From contig NZ_JAAKEJ010000002.1 in the NCBI RefSeq assembly GCF_011039135.1, forward strand, positions 124,001 through 188,000: a stretch of 64,000 nt of DNA. Reading direction: 5' to 3'. The notes beneath the pieces were generated by a model, which searched no databases, was not told where the DNA came from, and saw only the letters and a list, made by a program, of their open reading frames with translations. This DNA comes from Desulfovibrio sp. ZJ209. GTDB taxonomy: Bacteria > Desulfobacterota > Desulfovibrionia > Desulfovibrionales > Desulfovibrionaceae. Numbering within the stretch: position 1 is the stretch's first letter; each line of letters starts with the position of its first letter. The translations under genes were made by a program, and so were the position numbers. Positions 25,915-34,945 of this stretch are shown here, piece by piece.

Positions 25915-26439
25915 TCAGCGCTGCCCGTCGGGCGGTGGGGGTGCCTTGCGCGCCGCTGCCGCCGCCTGCTCCCGCGCGGCCCTTTCCTGCGCGGCCCGCT
26001 GTTCGGCCGCCTCGGCCACCTGCGCGGGCACGATGGTCTTGCCGATGGGGCAGAGCGCCAGCGCCGCGAGCTTCACATGCTGCCACGCGAAGGGGATGCC
26101 GATGATGGTCAAGGCGCAGGCAGCGGCCCAGGCGAGGTGCGCGAGGGCGATCCACACCCCGGCGAGCACGAACCAGATGACATTGCCCACCATACCCCAA
26201 AAGCCGGTGCCCACGTCCGGCTGGCCGGTGAGCACCTCGCGCGAGACGGGCATCTTGCCGAAGGGGCAGAAGGCGAACTTGCCGATGACGAAGCAGGCGC
26301 GCCCCCACGGGATGCCGATGATGGAAATGAAGCAGAGCACCCCCACGAGCCACCACGCGAGGCCCATCACGAGCCCGCCCAGGAGGAACCAGAGGATATT
26401 GCCGAGAAAATTCAAGACGTGCATGAGCCCATCCTGCAC
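25915..26439 (-). CDS. YccF-domain membrane protein
   Basis: A 174-residue membrane protein with two YccF repeats: NILWFLLGGLVMGLAWWLVG plus GIPWGRACFVIGKFAFCPFG, and NVIWFVLAGVWIALAHLAWA plus GIPFAWQHVKLAALALCPIG. About four membrane segments are followed by an Ala/Arg/Glu-rich tail ending PPPPDGQR. Function unknown. Residue 6 (Met, at 26424) is an alternative start that matches the usual family N-terminus. It lies 21 nt downstream of purM on the same strand. Confidence 0.85.
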   Translation of the reverse strand: MQDGLMHVLNFLGNILWFLLGGLVMGLAWWLVGVLCFISIIGIPWGRACFVIGKFAFCPFGKMPVSREVLTGQPDVGTGFWGMVGNVIWFVLAGVWIALAHLAWAAACALTIIGIPFAWQHVKLAALALCPIGKTIVPAQVAEAAEQRAAQERAAREQAAAAARKAPPPPDGQR

Positions 26440-26460
26440 GCTGCCGGCGCTTGCGCCGCT

Positions 26461-27549
26461 TCAGGGGCGCGCGTCGGCGTCGCCCTCAAATTCCATCACC
26501 ACCTGCTCGCCCTCGCCCCCTTCGGGGCCGCGGCTGCGCCGGGCGATCTCGCCGATCTGCCACGCGGGCAGATACGCCCGGATGCGGCTCACCGCCTCCT
26601 CGGCCTGGGCCTGCGGCAGGATGAGCACGAAGCCGATGCCGCAGTTGAAGATCTGGAGCATCTCGGGCCAGCCGAGGCTCCCGGCCTCCTTGAGCCAAGT
26701 GAAGACCGGGGGCATCGGCCAGCTCCCGAAGCGGATGCGCGCCTCCACTTGCCCGGGCAGGATGCGCGGGATATTGTCGTAAAAGCCGCCGCCCGTGATA
26801 TGCGCCATGCCCTTGATGTTCATGTCGCGCAGAAGCGGCCTGACGGCCTCCACATAGATGGTCGTCGGCGCGAGGAAAACCTCGGCCACGGTCTTGCCGT
26901 CCGCCCCGGGCAGGGGGTCGTCCGGCCCAAGGCCCGATTCGGCGAGGATCTTGCGCGCGAGCGAATAGCCGTTGGAATGCGGCCCGGACGAGGCCACCCC
27001 CACCACCGCGTCGCCCACCTGGGTGCCGGAGCCGTCCACGAGCTTCGCGTTGTCCACGAGGCCCACGCAGAAGCCGGCGAGGTCGTATTCGCCGGGGGCG
27101 TACATGCCCGGCATCTCGGCGGTCTCGCCGCCCAGAAGGGCGCAGCCGGCCTGGCGGCAGCCCTCGGCCACTCCGCCCACCACGGCCGCGGCCGTGTCCA
27201 CGTCGAGCTTGCCGGTGGCGAAATAGTCGAGGAAGAACAACGGCGCCGCGCCCTGCACGAGGATGTCGTTGGCGCTCATGGCCACGAGGTCGATGCCCAC
27301 GGTGTCGTGCCTGTTCCAGGCGAAGGCGAGCTTGAGCTTGGTGCCCACGCCGTCCGTGGAGGCCACGAGCACGGGCTCGGCCATGCCCGCGAGGTCGGGG
27401 CGGAAGAGGCCCCCGAAGCCGCCGATTTCCGCGAGCACGCCCCGCGTCTGCGTGGAGGCCACCAGCCCCCTGATGCGGCGCACCAGGGCATTGCCCGCCT
27501 CGATGTCAACTCCGGCGGCAGTATAGGCACGCGCGCGGTCACTGGACAT
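26461..27549 (-). CDS. purM: Phosphoribosylformylglycinamidine cyclo-ligase (AIR synthetase)
   Basis: Fifth step of purine synthesis: closes FGAM to aminoimidazole ribotide using ATP. The 362-residue protein has [16 protein letters not shown] at the N-terminus, [13 protein letters not shown], the [20 protein letters not shown] block and [13 protein letters not shown], all signature PurM elements, and [13 protein letters not shown]. Length is normal. It heads a two-gene unit with yccF. Confidence 0.97.
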   Translation of the reverse strand: MSSDRARAYTAAGVDIEAGNALVRRIRGLVASTQTRGVLAEIGGFGGLFRPDLAGMAEPVLVASTDGVGTKLKLAFAWNRHDTVGIDLVAMSANDILVQGAAPLFFLDYFATGKLDVDTAAAVVGGVAEGCRQAGCALLGGETAEMPGMYAPGEYDLAGFCVGLVDNAKLVDGSGTQVGDAVVGVASSGPHSNGYSLARKILAESGLGPDDPLPGADGKTVAEVFLAPTTIYVEAVRPLLRDMNIKGMAHITGGGFYDNIPRILPGQVEARIRFGSWPMPPVFTWLKEAGSLGWPEMLQIFNCGIGFVLILPQAQAEEAVSRIRAYLPAWQIGEIARRSRGPEGGEGEQVVMEFEGDADARP

Positions 27550-27671
27550 GGTTTCCTCCTTGCTCCTTCATGAGTAGCAGAATTTGCCCCGAAGCCCAAG
27601 CGACTTTTTTCACCGGGCGGGCGCGGGCCTTTTTCATGGACCGCCGCAAACGCCCCTGCTATACTCACAGC

Positions 27672-28868
27672 ATGAAGACTCCCTTAAGCGCCCCCAAGGG
27701 CGCACGCCGCGCGGGCCGGGCCCTGCTCGCGCTCCTTTTCGTGATGGCGCCCTGCATGGGCGTGGCGCCCGGCGCCTCAGGCGCCGAAAGTTCCCGTGAG
27801 GTGCCCCAGGCCTCCACGCAGCAGGGTGCGCCGGCCGGGGCGCAGCCAACGGCGCCCGCTCCTGCACAGGCTGCGCCGGCCGCGCAGAACGGCCAGGACG
27901 GGGCCATCGTCATCAGCAACGACGCGCCGGGCTATAACGGCTATGCCGGCACCTGGCGCGACCCGGAAACCGGCGACATCGTCACCTCGGTCATCGCGCC
28001 GCGCCGCCCGCGGGAGCAGGCGCAGCAGCCGCCCATCTATGTGGCGCCCCAGATAGACCCGGACTGGCCGGCCAACGGCTACGGCAATTCCGGCTGGCCC
28101 AACGGCTGGAATGGCGGCTGGAACGGCGGTGCCCAACCCGGCTGGACTCCCGGGGCGCCGCCCGGGGGCGCTCCCGGCTGGGGCCAGTCGTGGCGACCCG
28201 GGCAAGGCCCCCTGCCTCCCGGCATGGGCCGGCCCCCCTCGGCCATGGTGCCGCCGGCCGGGCCCCCCTCTCTGCCGCCCCAGGCCGGCCAGCCCGGCGG
28301 CCGTCCGCCGCAGCAGCCCGACAGGCCCGGCCCCGGCGGCCTGCCCCTGCCCGGGATGCAGCCGGGCATGCAACCTGGCGCACAGCCCCCGCAAGGGAAC
28401 GGCCAGCCCGGCGCCGTGCGTCCTCCGGCCAACGGGCAACAGGGCAACTGGCAGGGGCCGCCCCCCAACTGGCGGCCACAGAACTGGCGCCCCCAGAACT
28501 GGCAGCCGGGGAACTGGCAACCCTCCAACTGGCAGCCCCATTGGCAAGGGCCAGCGGGCCAGTCCACGGCCTGGCGCCCGTGGGGGCCGGCCGGCGCCGG
28601 GAGCGGCGTCAAGGCCTGGACGCCCGGGCAGCCGCCGCACGGTGACTGGCAGCCCCTGAGCTGGAGTCCCGGCCCAGCCGGGGCCGCGGGCGCATGGAAC
28701 CCGTGGCAGCCGTATATGATGGGTGGCATGATGGGTGCCCCGATGGGTGCCATGATGGGCGGCATGCGCTGGCCGGGGCGCTTTGCGGGCATGCCGCAGC
28801 TTCCGCCCAATATCTCGCGCCATCTCGGGCCCGTGGTGCCGCTCGGCCAGCGCGGAGGGCCACGCTAG
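27672..28868 (+). CDS. Secreted Pro/Gln/Trp/Gly-rich low-complexity protein
   Basis: A 398-residue protein with a clear signal peptide (basic start, hydrophobic ALLALLFVMAPC, then ASGAES). Residues 40-75 are Ala/Pro/Gln-rich. A small ordered-looking patch at about residues 76-112 (IVISNDAPGYNGYAGTWRD, TGDIVTSVIAPRR) is followed by about 250 residues of low complexity, including tandem NW(R/Q)P units near residues 260-290 and an M/G-rich stretch near 350-370. I do not recognise the family. The next gene's ATG immediately follows its stop codon. Start set at the ATG at 27672. Confidence 0.62.
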   Translation: MKTPLSAPKGARRAGRALLALLFVMAPCMGVAPGASGAESSREVPQASTQQGAPAGAQPTAPAPAQAAPAAQNGQDGAIVISNDAPGYNGYAGTWRDPETGDIVTSVIAPRRPREQAQQPPIYVAPQIDPDWPANGYGNSGWPNGWNGGWNGGAQPGWTPGAPPGGAPGWGQSWRPGQGPLPPGMGRPPSAMVPPAGPPSLPPQAGQPGGRPPQQPDRPGPGGLPLPGMQPGMQPGAQPPQGNGQPGAVRPPANGQQGNWQGPPPNWRPQNWRPQNWQPGNWQPSNWQPHWQGPAGQSTAWRPWGPAGAGSGVKAWTPGQPPHGDWQPLSWSPGPAGAAGAWNPWQPYMMGGMMGAPMGAMMGGMRWPGRFAGMPQLPPNISRHLGPVVPLGQRGGPR

Positions 28869-29876
28869 ATGCGCGCCATGCTCTGGACACCGGATGCCGC
28901 CGCGGACGCGAGCGTCAACTGCTCCCTCTGCGCGCATGCCTGCCACATCAGGGAGGGCGCCCACGGCCGCTGCGGCGTGCGCGTCAACCGGCGCGGTGAG
29001 CTCATCACCCTTGTGGGCGACGTGGTCACCTCCGTGGCGCTGGACCCGATGGAAAAAAAGCCGCTCTACCACTTCCTCCCGGGCAGCAAGACCTTTTCCG
29101 TGGGCAGCGCGGGCTGCAACTTCCACTGCCGCTTCTGCCAGAACCACCAGATCGCCCATGTGCGCCCGGCCAGCACCATCTCCGGGCGCCGCGCCACGCC
29201 CGACACCCTGGCGCGCCTCGCCGCGCAGCAGGCGCCGAGCATGGCCTTCACCTACAACGAGCCCACGGTCTTTTTCGAGCAGATCTACGAGACCGCGGGC
29301 CTCGCCCAGGCGCGCGGGCTCAAGGTCATCCTTGTGAGCAACGGCTTCATGGGGGCCGACCTGCTCCAGTCGCTCAACCGGCGCGTCAACGCGGCCAATA
29401 TCGACCTCAAGGCCTTTTCGGATGACTTTTACCACAAATTCTGCGGCGGCCGCCTCCAGCCCGTGCTCGACAATCTCAAGGCCATAAAGAAGCTCGGCTG
29501 GTGGCTCGAGGTCACGACCCTCGTCATCCCCGGCTGCAACGACAGCCCGGACGAACTGCGCGCCATGGCCCGCTTCATCCGCGACGAGCTCGGGCCGGAC
29601 ACGCCGTGGCACCTCTCGGGCTTCCACGGGGCGGCCATGATGACGGCGCATCCCGCGACCCCGGCCTTCCAGCTCGAAGACCTCTGGCACATGGGCCGCG
29701 AGGAGGGCCTGAACTACGTCTATATCGGCAATGTGCAAAGCCTGCTCGGCGCCTCCACCGTCTGCCCGTCCTGCGGGAGCGTGGTCATCGAGCGGCGCGG
29801 CTATCGCACACGGGCGGGCAAGAATCCCGGCGTCTGCCCCTCCTGCAAGACCGTCCTCCCCGGGGTGTGGCGGTGA
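28869..29876 (+). CDS. amrS: AmrS-type radical SAM enzyme (AmmeMemoRadiSam system)
   Basis: A 335-residue radical SAM protein of the PflA/AmrS group. The cluster motif is CNFHCRFCQ (Cys83, Cys87, Cys90); an N-terminal CSLCAHACHI and CGV supply further cysteines, and a C-terminal rubredoxin-like pair (CPSCGS, CPSCKT) binds metal. FTYNEPTVFFEQ and LKVILVSNGFM are typical of the family. In other genomes AmrS is associated with Memo and AMMECR1 proteins; neither is adjacent here. The substrate is not established. It starts directly at the preceding stop codon and overlaps the next gene by 4 nt (GTGA). Confidence 0.85.
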   Translation: MRAMLWTPDAAADASVNCSLCAHACHIREGAHGRCGVRVNRRGELITLVGDVVTSVALDPMEKKPLYHFLPGSKTFSVGSAGCNFHCRFCQNHQIAHVRPASTISGRRATPDTLARLAAQQAPSMAFTYNEPTVFFEQIYETAGLAQARGLKVILVSNGFMGADLLQSLNRRVNAANIDLKAFSDDFYHKFCGGRLQPVLDNLKAIKKLGWWLEVTTLVIPGCNDSPDELRAMARFIRDELGPDTPWHLSGFHGAAMMTAHPATPAFQLEDLWHMGREEGLNYVYIGNVQSLLGASTVCPSCGSVVIERRGYRTRAGKNPGVCPSCKTVLPGVWR

Positions 29877-30376
29877 TCCTCGTCTATACCGGCGAGGGCA
29901 AGGGCAAGACCAGCGCCTGCGCGGGGCAGGCCCTGCGTGCCCTCGGGCAGGGCATGGCCGTGGCCTTCGGCCAGTTCATGAAGCGCGATTGCGGCGCCGG
30001 CGAGCAGGTCATGCTCCGGCGCCTGCTCGGGACGAGGTTCCGGCCCGGGGGCTTGGGCTTCCTGCGCCATGAGGAGGAGCGCCCGGCCCACCGCGCCGCC
30101 GCGGCGCAGCTTCTGGTCTGGGCCCGGGAACAGGCGGCCGAGGTGGACATGCTCGTCCTCGACGAAGCGCTCTACGCGCTCGGGGCCGGCATCCTCACGC
30201 GGGGGGAGCTGGCGCCGCTGCTTGCGGGCGCGCGCGGGGAAGGGCGGCACCTCGTGCTCTCCGGGCGCGGCCTGCCGGAATGGCTGGCCGAGGAAGCCGA
30301 CCTCGTGACCGAGATGCGGGAACGCAAACACCCGTGGCGCAAGGGCATTGCCGCCGCGCGGGGCATCGAGTTCTAG
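29873..30376 (+). CDS. CobO/BtuR-like corrinoid adenosyltransferase
   Basis: A 167-residue P-loop protein. It begins VILVYTGEGKGKTSACAGQALR, the CobO/CobA Walker A context, followed by MAVAFGQFMKR, VDMLVLDEALYALGAGIL (Walker B) and LVLSGRGLPEWLAEEADLVTEM (here LVLSGRGLPEWL then EEADLVTEM), ending HPWRKGIAAARGIEF. The family transfers the adenosyl group of ATP to Co(I) corrinoids. Start chosen as GTG at 29873, in a GTGA overlap with amrS; GTG at 29867 is possible. No other cobalamin gene is adjacent, so its corrinoid partner is elsewhere. Confidence 0.87.
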   Translation: MILVYTGEGKGKTSACAGQALRALGQGMAVAFGQFMKRDCGAGEQVMLRRLLGTRFRPGGLGFLRHEEERPAHRAAAAQLLVWAREQAAEVDMLVLDEALYALGAGILTRGELAPLLAGARGEGRHLVLSGRGLPEWLAEEADLVTEMRERKHPWRKGIAAARGIEF

Positions 30377-30378
30377 CC

Positions 30379-30981
30379 GTGCGCCGCCGCCCCGCCCTTT
30401 CCGCCTGCCGCGCCCGGCGCACACGCGCCCTCCCGGCCCGCGACACCGCCGACACGGCGCTCACGGTCTATGTGGCCGGCTCCTTCAAGCACAAGCACGG
30501 CGTGCGCCTTTTGGGCCGCGAGCTCATGGCGCTCGGCTGCCGCATCCTCGACTGGACGGAAAAGGCCGCGCCGCCCCCGGGCCTCCCCCCGCAGGAACGG
30601 CGCGCGTGGATGGATACGGACAGGGCCGGCGGCTCGGTGTTCGCCTTTTGCCGCGACGCCTGCCTCTCCGCCGACCTCGTCATCTATTACGGCGCCTCCG
30701 GGCAGGACGCCGGCGTGGAGGTGGGCCTCGCGGCCGCTGCCGGGGTTCCTGTGCTCGGCATCCGCGGCCCGCTGGAGGCGCCGGGCCTCATGCTCCACGG
30801 CGCCGGCACGGCCTGGGTGGACAGCGTGGAGGAGGCCCTGGAGCTCACCGCGCGCCTCGTGCAATTGCTGGGCGAACCCGCGGCCGCGCTCCCCCGGCGC
30901 CGCGGCCCCCTGCGCCGCCTCGCCGAGGCCCTTCTGGCGCGCCGGGGCCGCACTGTGGACATCATCACCGCCCGGGATTAA
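30379..30981 (+). CDS. Nucleoside 2-deoxyribosyltransferase-like fold protein
   Basis: A 200-residue protein; the GTG start at 30379 is 2 nt after the CobO-like gene. After a basic lead of about 28 residues comes TVYVAGSFKHKHGVRLLGRE, then SADLVIYYGASGQDAGVEVG and GVPVLGIRGP. The order strand-GSF, D-x-V, GxxAGxExG is that of the nucleoside 2-deoxyribosyltransferase/TIR-like superfamily, where the glutamate is catalytic. Activity on nucleosides or NAD-type substrates is possible but unproven. The C-terminus is Arg-rich. Confidence 0.55.
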   Translation: MRRRPALSACRARRTRALPARDTADTALTVYVAGSFKHKHGVRLLGRELMALGCRILDWTEKAAPPPGLPPQERRAWMDTDRAGGSVFAFCRDACLSADLVIYYGASGQDAGVEVGLAAAAGVPVLGIRGPLEAPGLMLHGAGTAWVDSVEEALELTARLVQLLGEPAAALPRRRGPLRRLAEALLARRGRTVDIITARD

Positions 30982-31044
30982 AATCCGTTTGGCGCGGGGT
31001 GGCCCGCGCCCTCATGCACCATCAAATCCCCGAGGGTCAAGAAT

Positions 31045-31590
31045 ATGCCCGAATGTCTGAAATCCGAGGAATTCCGGCGCAGGGTCATGCTGGCCGTGCT
31101 GATCGGCGTCATCATCGGCATCATCGGCGCCATCGTCAAGTTCGGCTGGGAAGTGCCCTTCCCGCCGCGCACGCCGCTGCGCGACGCCACCAACCCGCCG
31201 CAGGAACTGTTGCAGCAGCTCGGCTTCTCGTACCAGTTCACCCACATGACCTATATGTTCAGCGACACCCCGAGGCCGATCGTAAGCTTTGTGGTGCATT
31301 TCGCGTTTTCCATCGGCATCGGCATCATCTACGCGGTGATCGCCGAGTACAAGCCCATCGTCAAGCTCTGGCAGGGCGTGGCCTTCGGCATCCTCGTGTG
31401 GTTCGTCTTCCATGTGGTGCTCATGCCGCTCATGGGCACAGTGCCCGCGCCGTGGGACCAGCCCTTTGACGAGCATTTCTCGGAATTTTTCGGACACGGC
31501 TTCTGGATGTGGGTGATGGAGCTCTGCCGCCGTGACCTGCGCAACCGCATGACCCACGAGATCGAGCCGCCGGTGCCGCGCATCTTCTAG
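31045..31590 (+). CDS. YagU-family inner-membrane protein
   Basis: A 181-residue protein of the YagU (DUF1440) family with four membrane segments. Visible blocks are VMLAVLIGVIIGIIGAIVKFGWE, the PPRTP...PPQELLQQLG loop, VVHFAFSIGIGIIYAVIAEY and ILVWFVFHVVLMPLMG. A conserved loop carries HGFWMWVMELCRRDLR. In E. coli YagU has been linked to acid resistance; here the role is unknown. Stand-alone gene ending at a hairpin shared with the BON gene. Confidence 0.8.
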   Translation: MPECLKSEEFRRRVMLAVLIGVIIGIIGAIVKFGWEVPFPPRTPLRDATNPPQELLQQLGFSYQFTHMTYMFSDTPRPIVSFVVHFAFSIGIGIIYAVIAEYKPIVKLWQGVAFGILVWFVFHVVLMPLMGTVPAPWDQPFDEHFSEFFGHGFWMWVMELCRRDLRNRMTHEIEPPVPRIF

Positions 31591-31633
31591 GGCGCCTTTC
31601 CCGCTCCCACCACTTCGAGCCTTAAAGAAACGC

Positions 31634-31670
31634 AAGCCCGGGAAGTTGTTGCGCACAGCTTCCCGGGCTT
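31634..31670 (+). terminator. Hairpin between convergent yagU and BON-domain genes
   Basis: A perfect 12-bp stem AAGCCCGGGAAG/CTTCCCGGGCTT (31634-31645 with 31659-31670) with a 13-nt loop. T-runs on either side are weak. Confidence 0.6.
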
Positions 31671-31695
31671 CATTCCTTAATAATCAGTGTCCGCC

Positions 31696-32340
31696 CTAGG
31701 TGGCCGGAAGCTCGCGTTCCTCAACGGGGGCCCCCTCGCCGGAAGCGCCCTGGCCGCCGGACTTTTGCATCGCCGGCACTGTTTGCGGCAGCATGAGGTA
31801 GCTTGTCACCGAGGTCACGCCCTTGACGCGACGCGCCACCCGGATGGCGAGCTGCTTTTCCGCGTCGTCCTGCACCACGCCCAGAAGCACCACGCGGCCA
31901 GCATTGACCTCGGTGTCGATGCGTGTGGAGGAGAGGCCCTTGGTGCCGATGAGGTCGGCGCGCAGGCTCGTGGCAAGGGCCACGTTGCCGGTGTCGCTCT
32001 TGGCGGGGGTGAACCAGTGCGGCGTGACCGAGCGCGGCTTGTAGCTCCTGGCGATGCTCACGGCCTTGGCCTGCATGTTCTTGGGCACCTCGCCCACCAA
32101 AAAGACATTGCCATAAAAGCAGTAGACCGACACGGCCCAGCCGCCGCTGAAATCGGCCTTCATGAGCGCGGTCTTGATGCTCGTGGCCATGGCCTTGTCG
32201 TCGGTGATGGTGTCCATGAGGCGCTTGTCGTCATAGAGGCCGTAGCCCCCGTAGGCGCAGCCCTGCGCGAGGGCGCAGGCGAGGAGCAGGGCCGCCAAAA
32301 GGGCGGCGCGCACGGACGGGACAAAAGCAGCTTGGGGCAT
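31696..32340 (-). CDS. BON-domain lipoprotein
   Basis: A 214-residue lipoprotein: the signal peptide ends in a lipobox CALAQGCAYGG (Cys at about residue 28). Two BON domains follow: DDKAMATSIKTALMKAD...VSVYCFYGNVFLVGEVP and LATSLRADLIGTKGL...VVLLGVVQDDAEKQLAI. This layout is that of DolP/YraP/OsmY-type proteins that bind anionic phospholipid and help outer-membrane integrity. The C-terminus is Gln/Gly/Glu-rich and ends EERELPAT. It lies between convergent yagU and co-oriented murA. Confidence 0.87.
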   Translation of the reverse strand: MPQAAFVPSVRAALLAALLLACALAQGCAYGGYGLYDDKRLMDTITDDKAMATSIKTALMKADFSGGWAVSVYCFYGNVFLVGEVPKNMQAKAVSIARSYKPRSVTPHWFTPAKSDTGNVALATSLRADLIGTKGLSSTRIDTEVNAGRVVLLGVVQDDAEKQLAIRVARRVKGVTSVTSYLMLPQTVPAMQKSGGQGASGEGAPVEERELPAT

Positions 32341-32438
32341 GGCGATCCTCCAACATCATCCTCTTTTCATGGGCTGAATGTCCCCTGATTCTTGCTGAAC
32401 TGATGCACCGGCCATTCCCCTGCCGATGCCATCCTCCC

Positions 32439-33689
32439 CTACTCCGCCTCGCGGCGGATGCGGGCGCCCACGGCGCCGAGCTTGTCCTCGATGCGCTCGT
32501 AGCCGCGGTCGAGATGATAGATGCGGCGCACCTCCGTGACGCCCTGCGCCGCCAGCCCGGCCAGCACCAGCGACGCGCTGGCCCGGAGATCCGAGGCCAT
32601 GACCGGCGCGCCGGCAAGGCTTGCGCCGCCGCGCACCATGGCCGTATGCCCCGAGACCCGGATGCTCGCGCCCATGCGCATGAGCTCCTGCACGTGCATG
32701 AAGCGGTTCTCGAAAATGCTTTCCTCCACCACGCCCGCGCCCTGGGCCACGCACATGAGGGCCATGATCTGCGCCTGCATGTCGGTGGGAAAGCCGGGAT
32801 AGGGCTGCGTCTTCACGTCCACGCAGGTGAGGCGCCCGGCGCTTCTGGCGCGCACGCCGCCGGGCTCGGGCTCCACCTCCATGCCCATGTCGCGCAGCTT
32901 GAGGATGACGGCCTCAAGCTCCGCATAGGGGCAGCCGCGCACATGGAGGTCGCCCCCGGTGATGCCCGCGGCCACGAGAAAGGTGCCGGCCTCGATGCGG
33001 TCGGGCATGACGGCGTAGTCCGCGCCGTAGAGCGCGGGCACGCCCTGGATACGGATGACGCCCGTGCCGTGGCCCTCGATCTGCGCGCCGCAGGCGATGA
33101 GGAATTCGGCGAGGTCCACCACTTCGGGCTCGCGCGCCGCGTTTTCGAGGATGGTCTCGCCCTCGGCGAGGCTCGCGGCCATGAGCAGGTTTTCCGTGCC
33201 GCCCACGGTGGGCATGTCGAAGGTGATGCGCGCGCCGGCAAGGCCCTCGCACTCGCCCACGATGTAGCCCTCCTCCAGCTCGAAGGTCGCGCCCATGAGC
33301 TCCAGCGCCTTGAGGTGCTGGTCCACGGGCCGGGCCCCGATGGCGCAGCCGCCCGGGAGGGCCACGCGCGCCCTGCCGATGCGCGCGAGGAGCGGCCCAA
33401 GGCAGAGCACCGAGGCGCGCATGGTGCGCACGAGGTCATAGGGGGCTTCGGGCATAAGCTCGCCGGGGGTGACAAAAACCTCGTCGTCCTCGCGCCGGCA
33501 GGCGCAGCCGAGGCGCCCGAGAAGGTCGAGGGTGGTGTCGATGTCGCGCAGGCGCGGCACATTGCGGAACGTGGCCGTGCCGTCCACGAGGATGGACGCG
33601 AAGAGGATGGGCAGGGCCGCGTTCTTGGAGCCGCTGACGCTGATGGCGCCGGCGAGCGGAACGCCGCCCTCGATGACGAGCTTGTCCAT
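32439..33689 (-). CDS. murA: UDP-N-acetylglucosamine 1-carboxyvinyltransferase
   Basis: First committed step of peptidoglycan synthesis, 416 residues. It opens [20 protein letters not shown] with SKNAALPIL (the KN motif), and the catalytic cysteine is in [15 protein letters not shown] at residue 115, so the fosfomycin-sensitive Cys form is present. [16 protein letters not shown] and [13 protein letters not shown] are further signatures. The start at 33689 is typical. The 211 bp to tRNA-His hold no gene. Confidence 0.97.
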   Translation of the reverse strand: MDKLVIEGGVPLAGAISVSGSKNAALPILFASILVDGTATFRNVPRLRDIDTTLDLLGRLGCACRREDDEVFVTPGELMPEAPYDLVRTMRASVLCLGPLLARIGRARVALPGGCAIGARPVDQHLKALELMGATFELEEGYIVGECEGLAGARITFDMPTVGGTENLLMAASLAEGETILENAAREPEVVDLAEFLIACGAQIEGHGTGVIRIQGVPALYGADYAVMPDRIEAGTFLVAAGITGGDLHVRGCPYAELEAVILKLRDMGMEVEPEPGGVRARSAGRLTCVDVKTQPYPGFPTDMQAQIMALMCVAQGAGVVEESIFENRFMHVQELMRMGASIRVSGHTAMVRGGASLAGAPVMASDLRASASLVLAGLAAQGVTEVRRIYHLDRGYERIEDKLGAVGARIRREAE

Positions 33690-33905
33690 AGGCCTCCCGC
33701 CTGGTGCGCGGGCTGGCGCGCCCGCAGGGATGGATGGCGCACTCTAGGCCAGTTTCTAAAAAAAATCCAGAGTCGGCGGCGGCGTGGGGCGGCTTCTTAT
33801 GGCGGGGGGAATGGGAAGCGCGGCTGGCGCAAGGCCGCGCCCGTGCCCGGCCGGGGAAAAAGAGCTTGCCAAAAGCCGGGCCCCTGTGTATGAAAGATGC
33901 CTTGC

Positions 33906-33982
33906 GGCGGAAGTAGCTCAGTTGGTAGAGCACCTGGTTGTGGCCCAGGTGGCCGTGGGTTCAAGTCCCATCTTTCGCCCCA
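33906..33982 (+). tRNA. tRNA-His (anticodon GTG)
   Basis: A complete cloverleaf with the extra G at position -1 (33906) that marks tRNA-His, acceptor stem GCGGAAG/CTTTCGC, D arm TAGCTCAG, anticodon loop TTGTGGC, T loop TTCAAGT and an encoded CCA end. Confidence 0.96.
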
Positions 33983-33998
33983 GAAATTTCGCGCCTGC

Positions 33999-34027
33999 AA
34001 AGCCCGCCGGAACCTTCGGCGGGCTTT
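33999..34027 (+). terminator. Terminator after tRNA-His
   Basis: An 11-bp stem (33999-34009 with 34017-34027). The tail TCGGCGTTTTTGG has its T-run a little downstream, so it may be a weak terminator. Confidence 0.5.
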
Positions 34028-34155
34028 CGGCGTTTTTGGCGTCCGGGGCGCCCGCGCCCCCTGCCGGGGCAGACCCGCCGCGGCTGGACATCGGCCCCGG
34101 ATTCTACTAAGAACATGCCGCCGGCGCGGGCGTTGCCGCGCGGCATCCACCGCAT

Positions 34156-34232
<77 letters not shown>

Positions 34233-34242
34233 CGAATCCCTC

Positions 34243-34264
34243 CCCCGGCCTGGCCGGGGTTTTT
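34243..34264 (+). terminator. Terminator after tRNA-Pro
   Basis: A 7-bp stem CCCCGGC/GCCGGGG with a 3-nt loop followed by five T, 10 bp after the tRNA. Confidence 0.78.
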
Positions 34265-34410
34265 CGTTTCCCGGCCTTCACCCCTTCCCGCCCCTCCCGC
34301 CTTCCCCCACCGGCGCGCCGTCAAAAATCCGCTCCCGGGAACCTCCCTCCCCCGGGCGCCCCGCCGAAAAATCGCCTCTATCCCATCGAAAACGCATGGC
34401 TTTTCAAGGA

Positions 34411-34426
34411 TGGAACAGTGCTTGCT
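34411..34426 (+). promoter_or_regulatory. Sigma-54 promoter of flgB-flgC-fliE
   Basis: TGGAAC-N5-TTGCT matches TGGCAC-N5-TTGCW with a single change in the -24 element, 57 bp before the flgB ATG. It predicts RpoN-dependent, activator-driven expression. Confidence 0.75.
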
Positions 34427-34483
34427 AATGAAGGGCACACAGCAAAGTCATGCCGGCAGCAGCCGGGCCATGCGGGAGGCGTC

Positions 34484-34897
34484 ATGAAATCCATGTTCAA
34501 CAGCCAGATCGGCCTTGTGGGCCGCGTGATGGACATGCAGCTCCAGCGGCAGAATGTCATCATGAGCAATCTTGCCAACATCGAGACGCCCAACTACAAG
34601 CCGCGCGAGATCGCGTTCGAGAAGGAGCTGCAGAGCGCCCTCGGGCTGGATATGCGCGGCCGCATGAGCATCACGAGCCAGGGCCACATGCCCGCGGCCT
34701 TCAACCCGGACAATTTCGGGCCCGAATGGTCCAAGCAATTCAAGCCGCGCCAGATCCACGGCGAGGACCGCGTGCACCTGGACAAGGAAATGGCCAAGCA
34801 CGCCAAGAACCAGCTCCAGTACACGGCGCTCACCCAGGTCATGGCCAAGAATTTTGAGGCCCTGTCCACGGTCATCCAGGACGGCAAGCAGGTCTAG
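34484..34897 (+). CDS. flgB: Flagellar basal-body rod protein FlgB
   Basis: Proximal rod subunit, 137 residues, exported by the flagellar type III system. The N-terminal rod motif is VIMSNLANIETPNYKPREIAFE and the C-terminal helix is VMAKNFEALSTVIQDGKQV. The start at 34484 has a GGGAGG site; the longer frame upstream runs through the tRNAs. First gene of flgB-flgC-fliE, behind a sigma-54 promoter. Confidence 0.95.
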   Translation: MKSMFNSQIGLVGRVMDMQLQRQNVIMSNLANIETPNYKPREIAFEKELQSALGLDMRGRMSITSQGHMPAAFNPDNFGPEWSKQFKPRQIHGEDRVHLDKEMAKHAKNQLQYTALTQVMAKNFEALSTVIQDGKQV

Positions 34898-34945
34898 CCG
34901 GCGCTTCGGCCGCCATTTTCGGGCTGGAATTTTTGGGAGAGAGTT

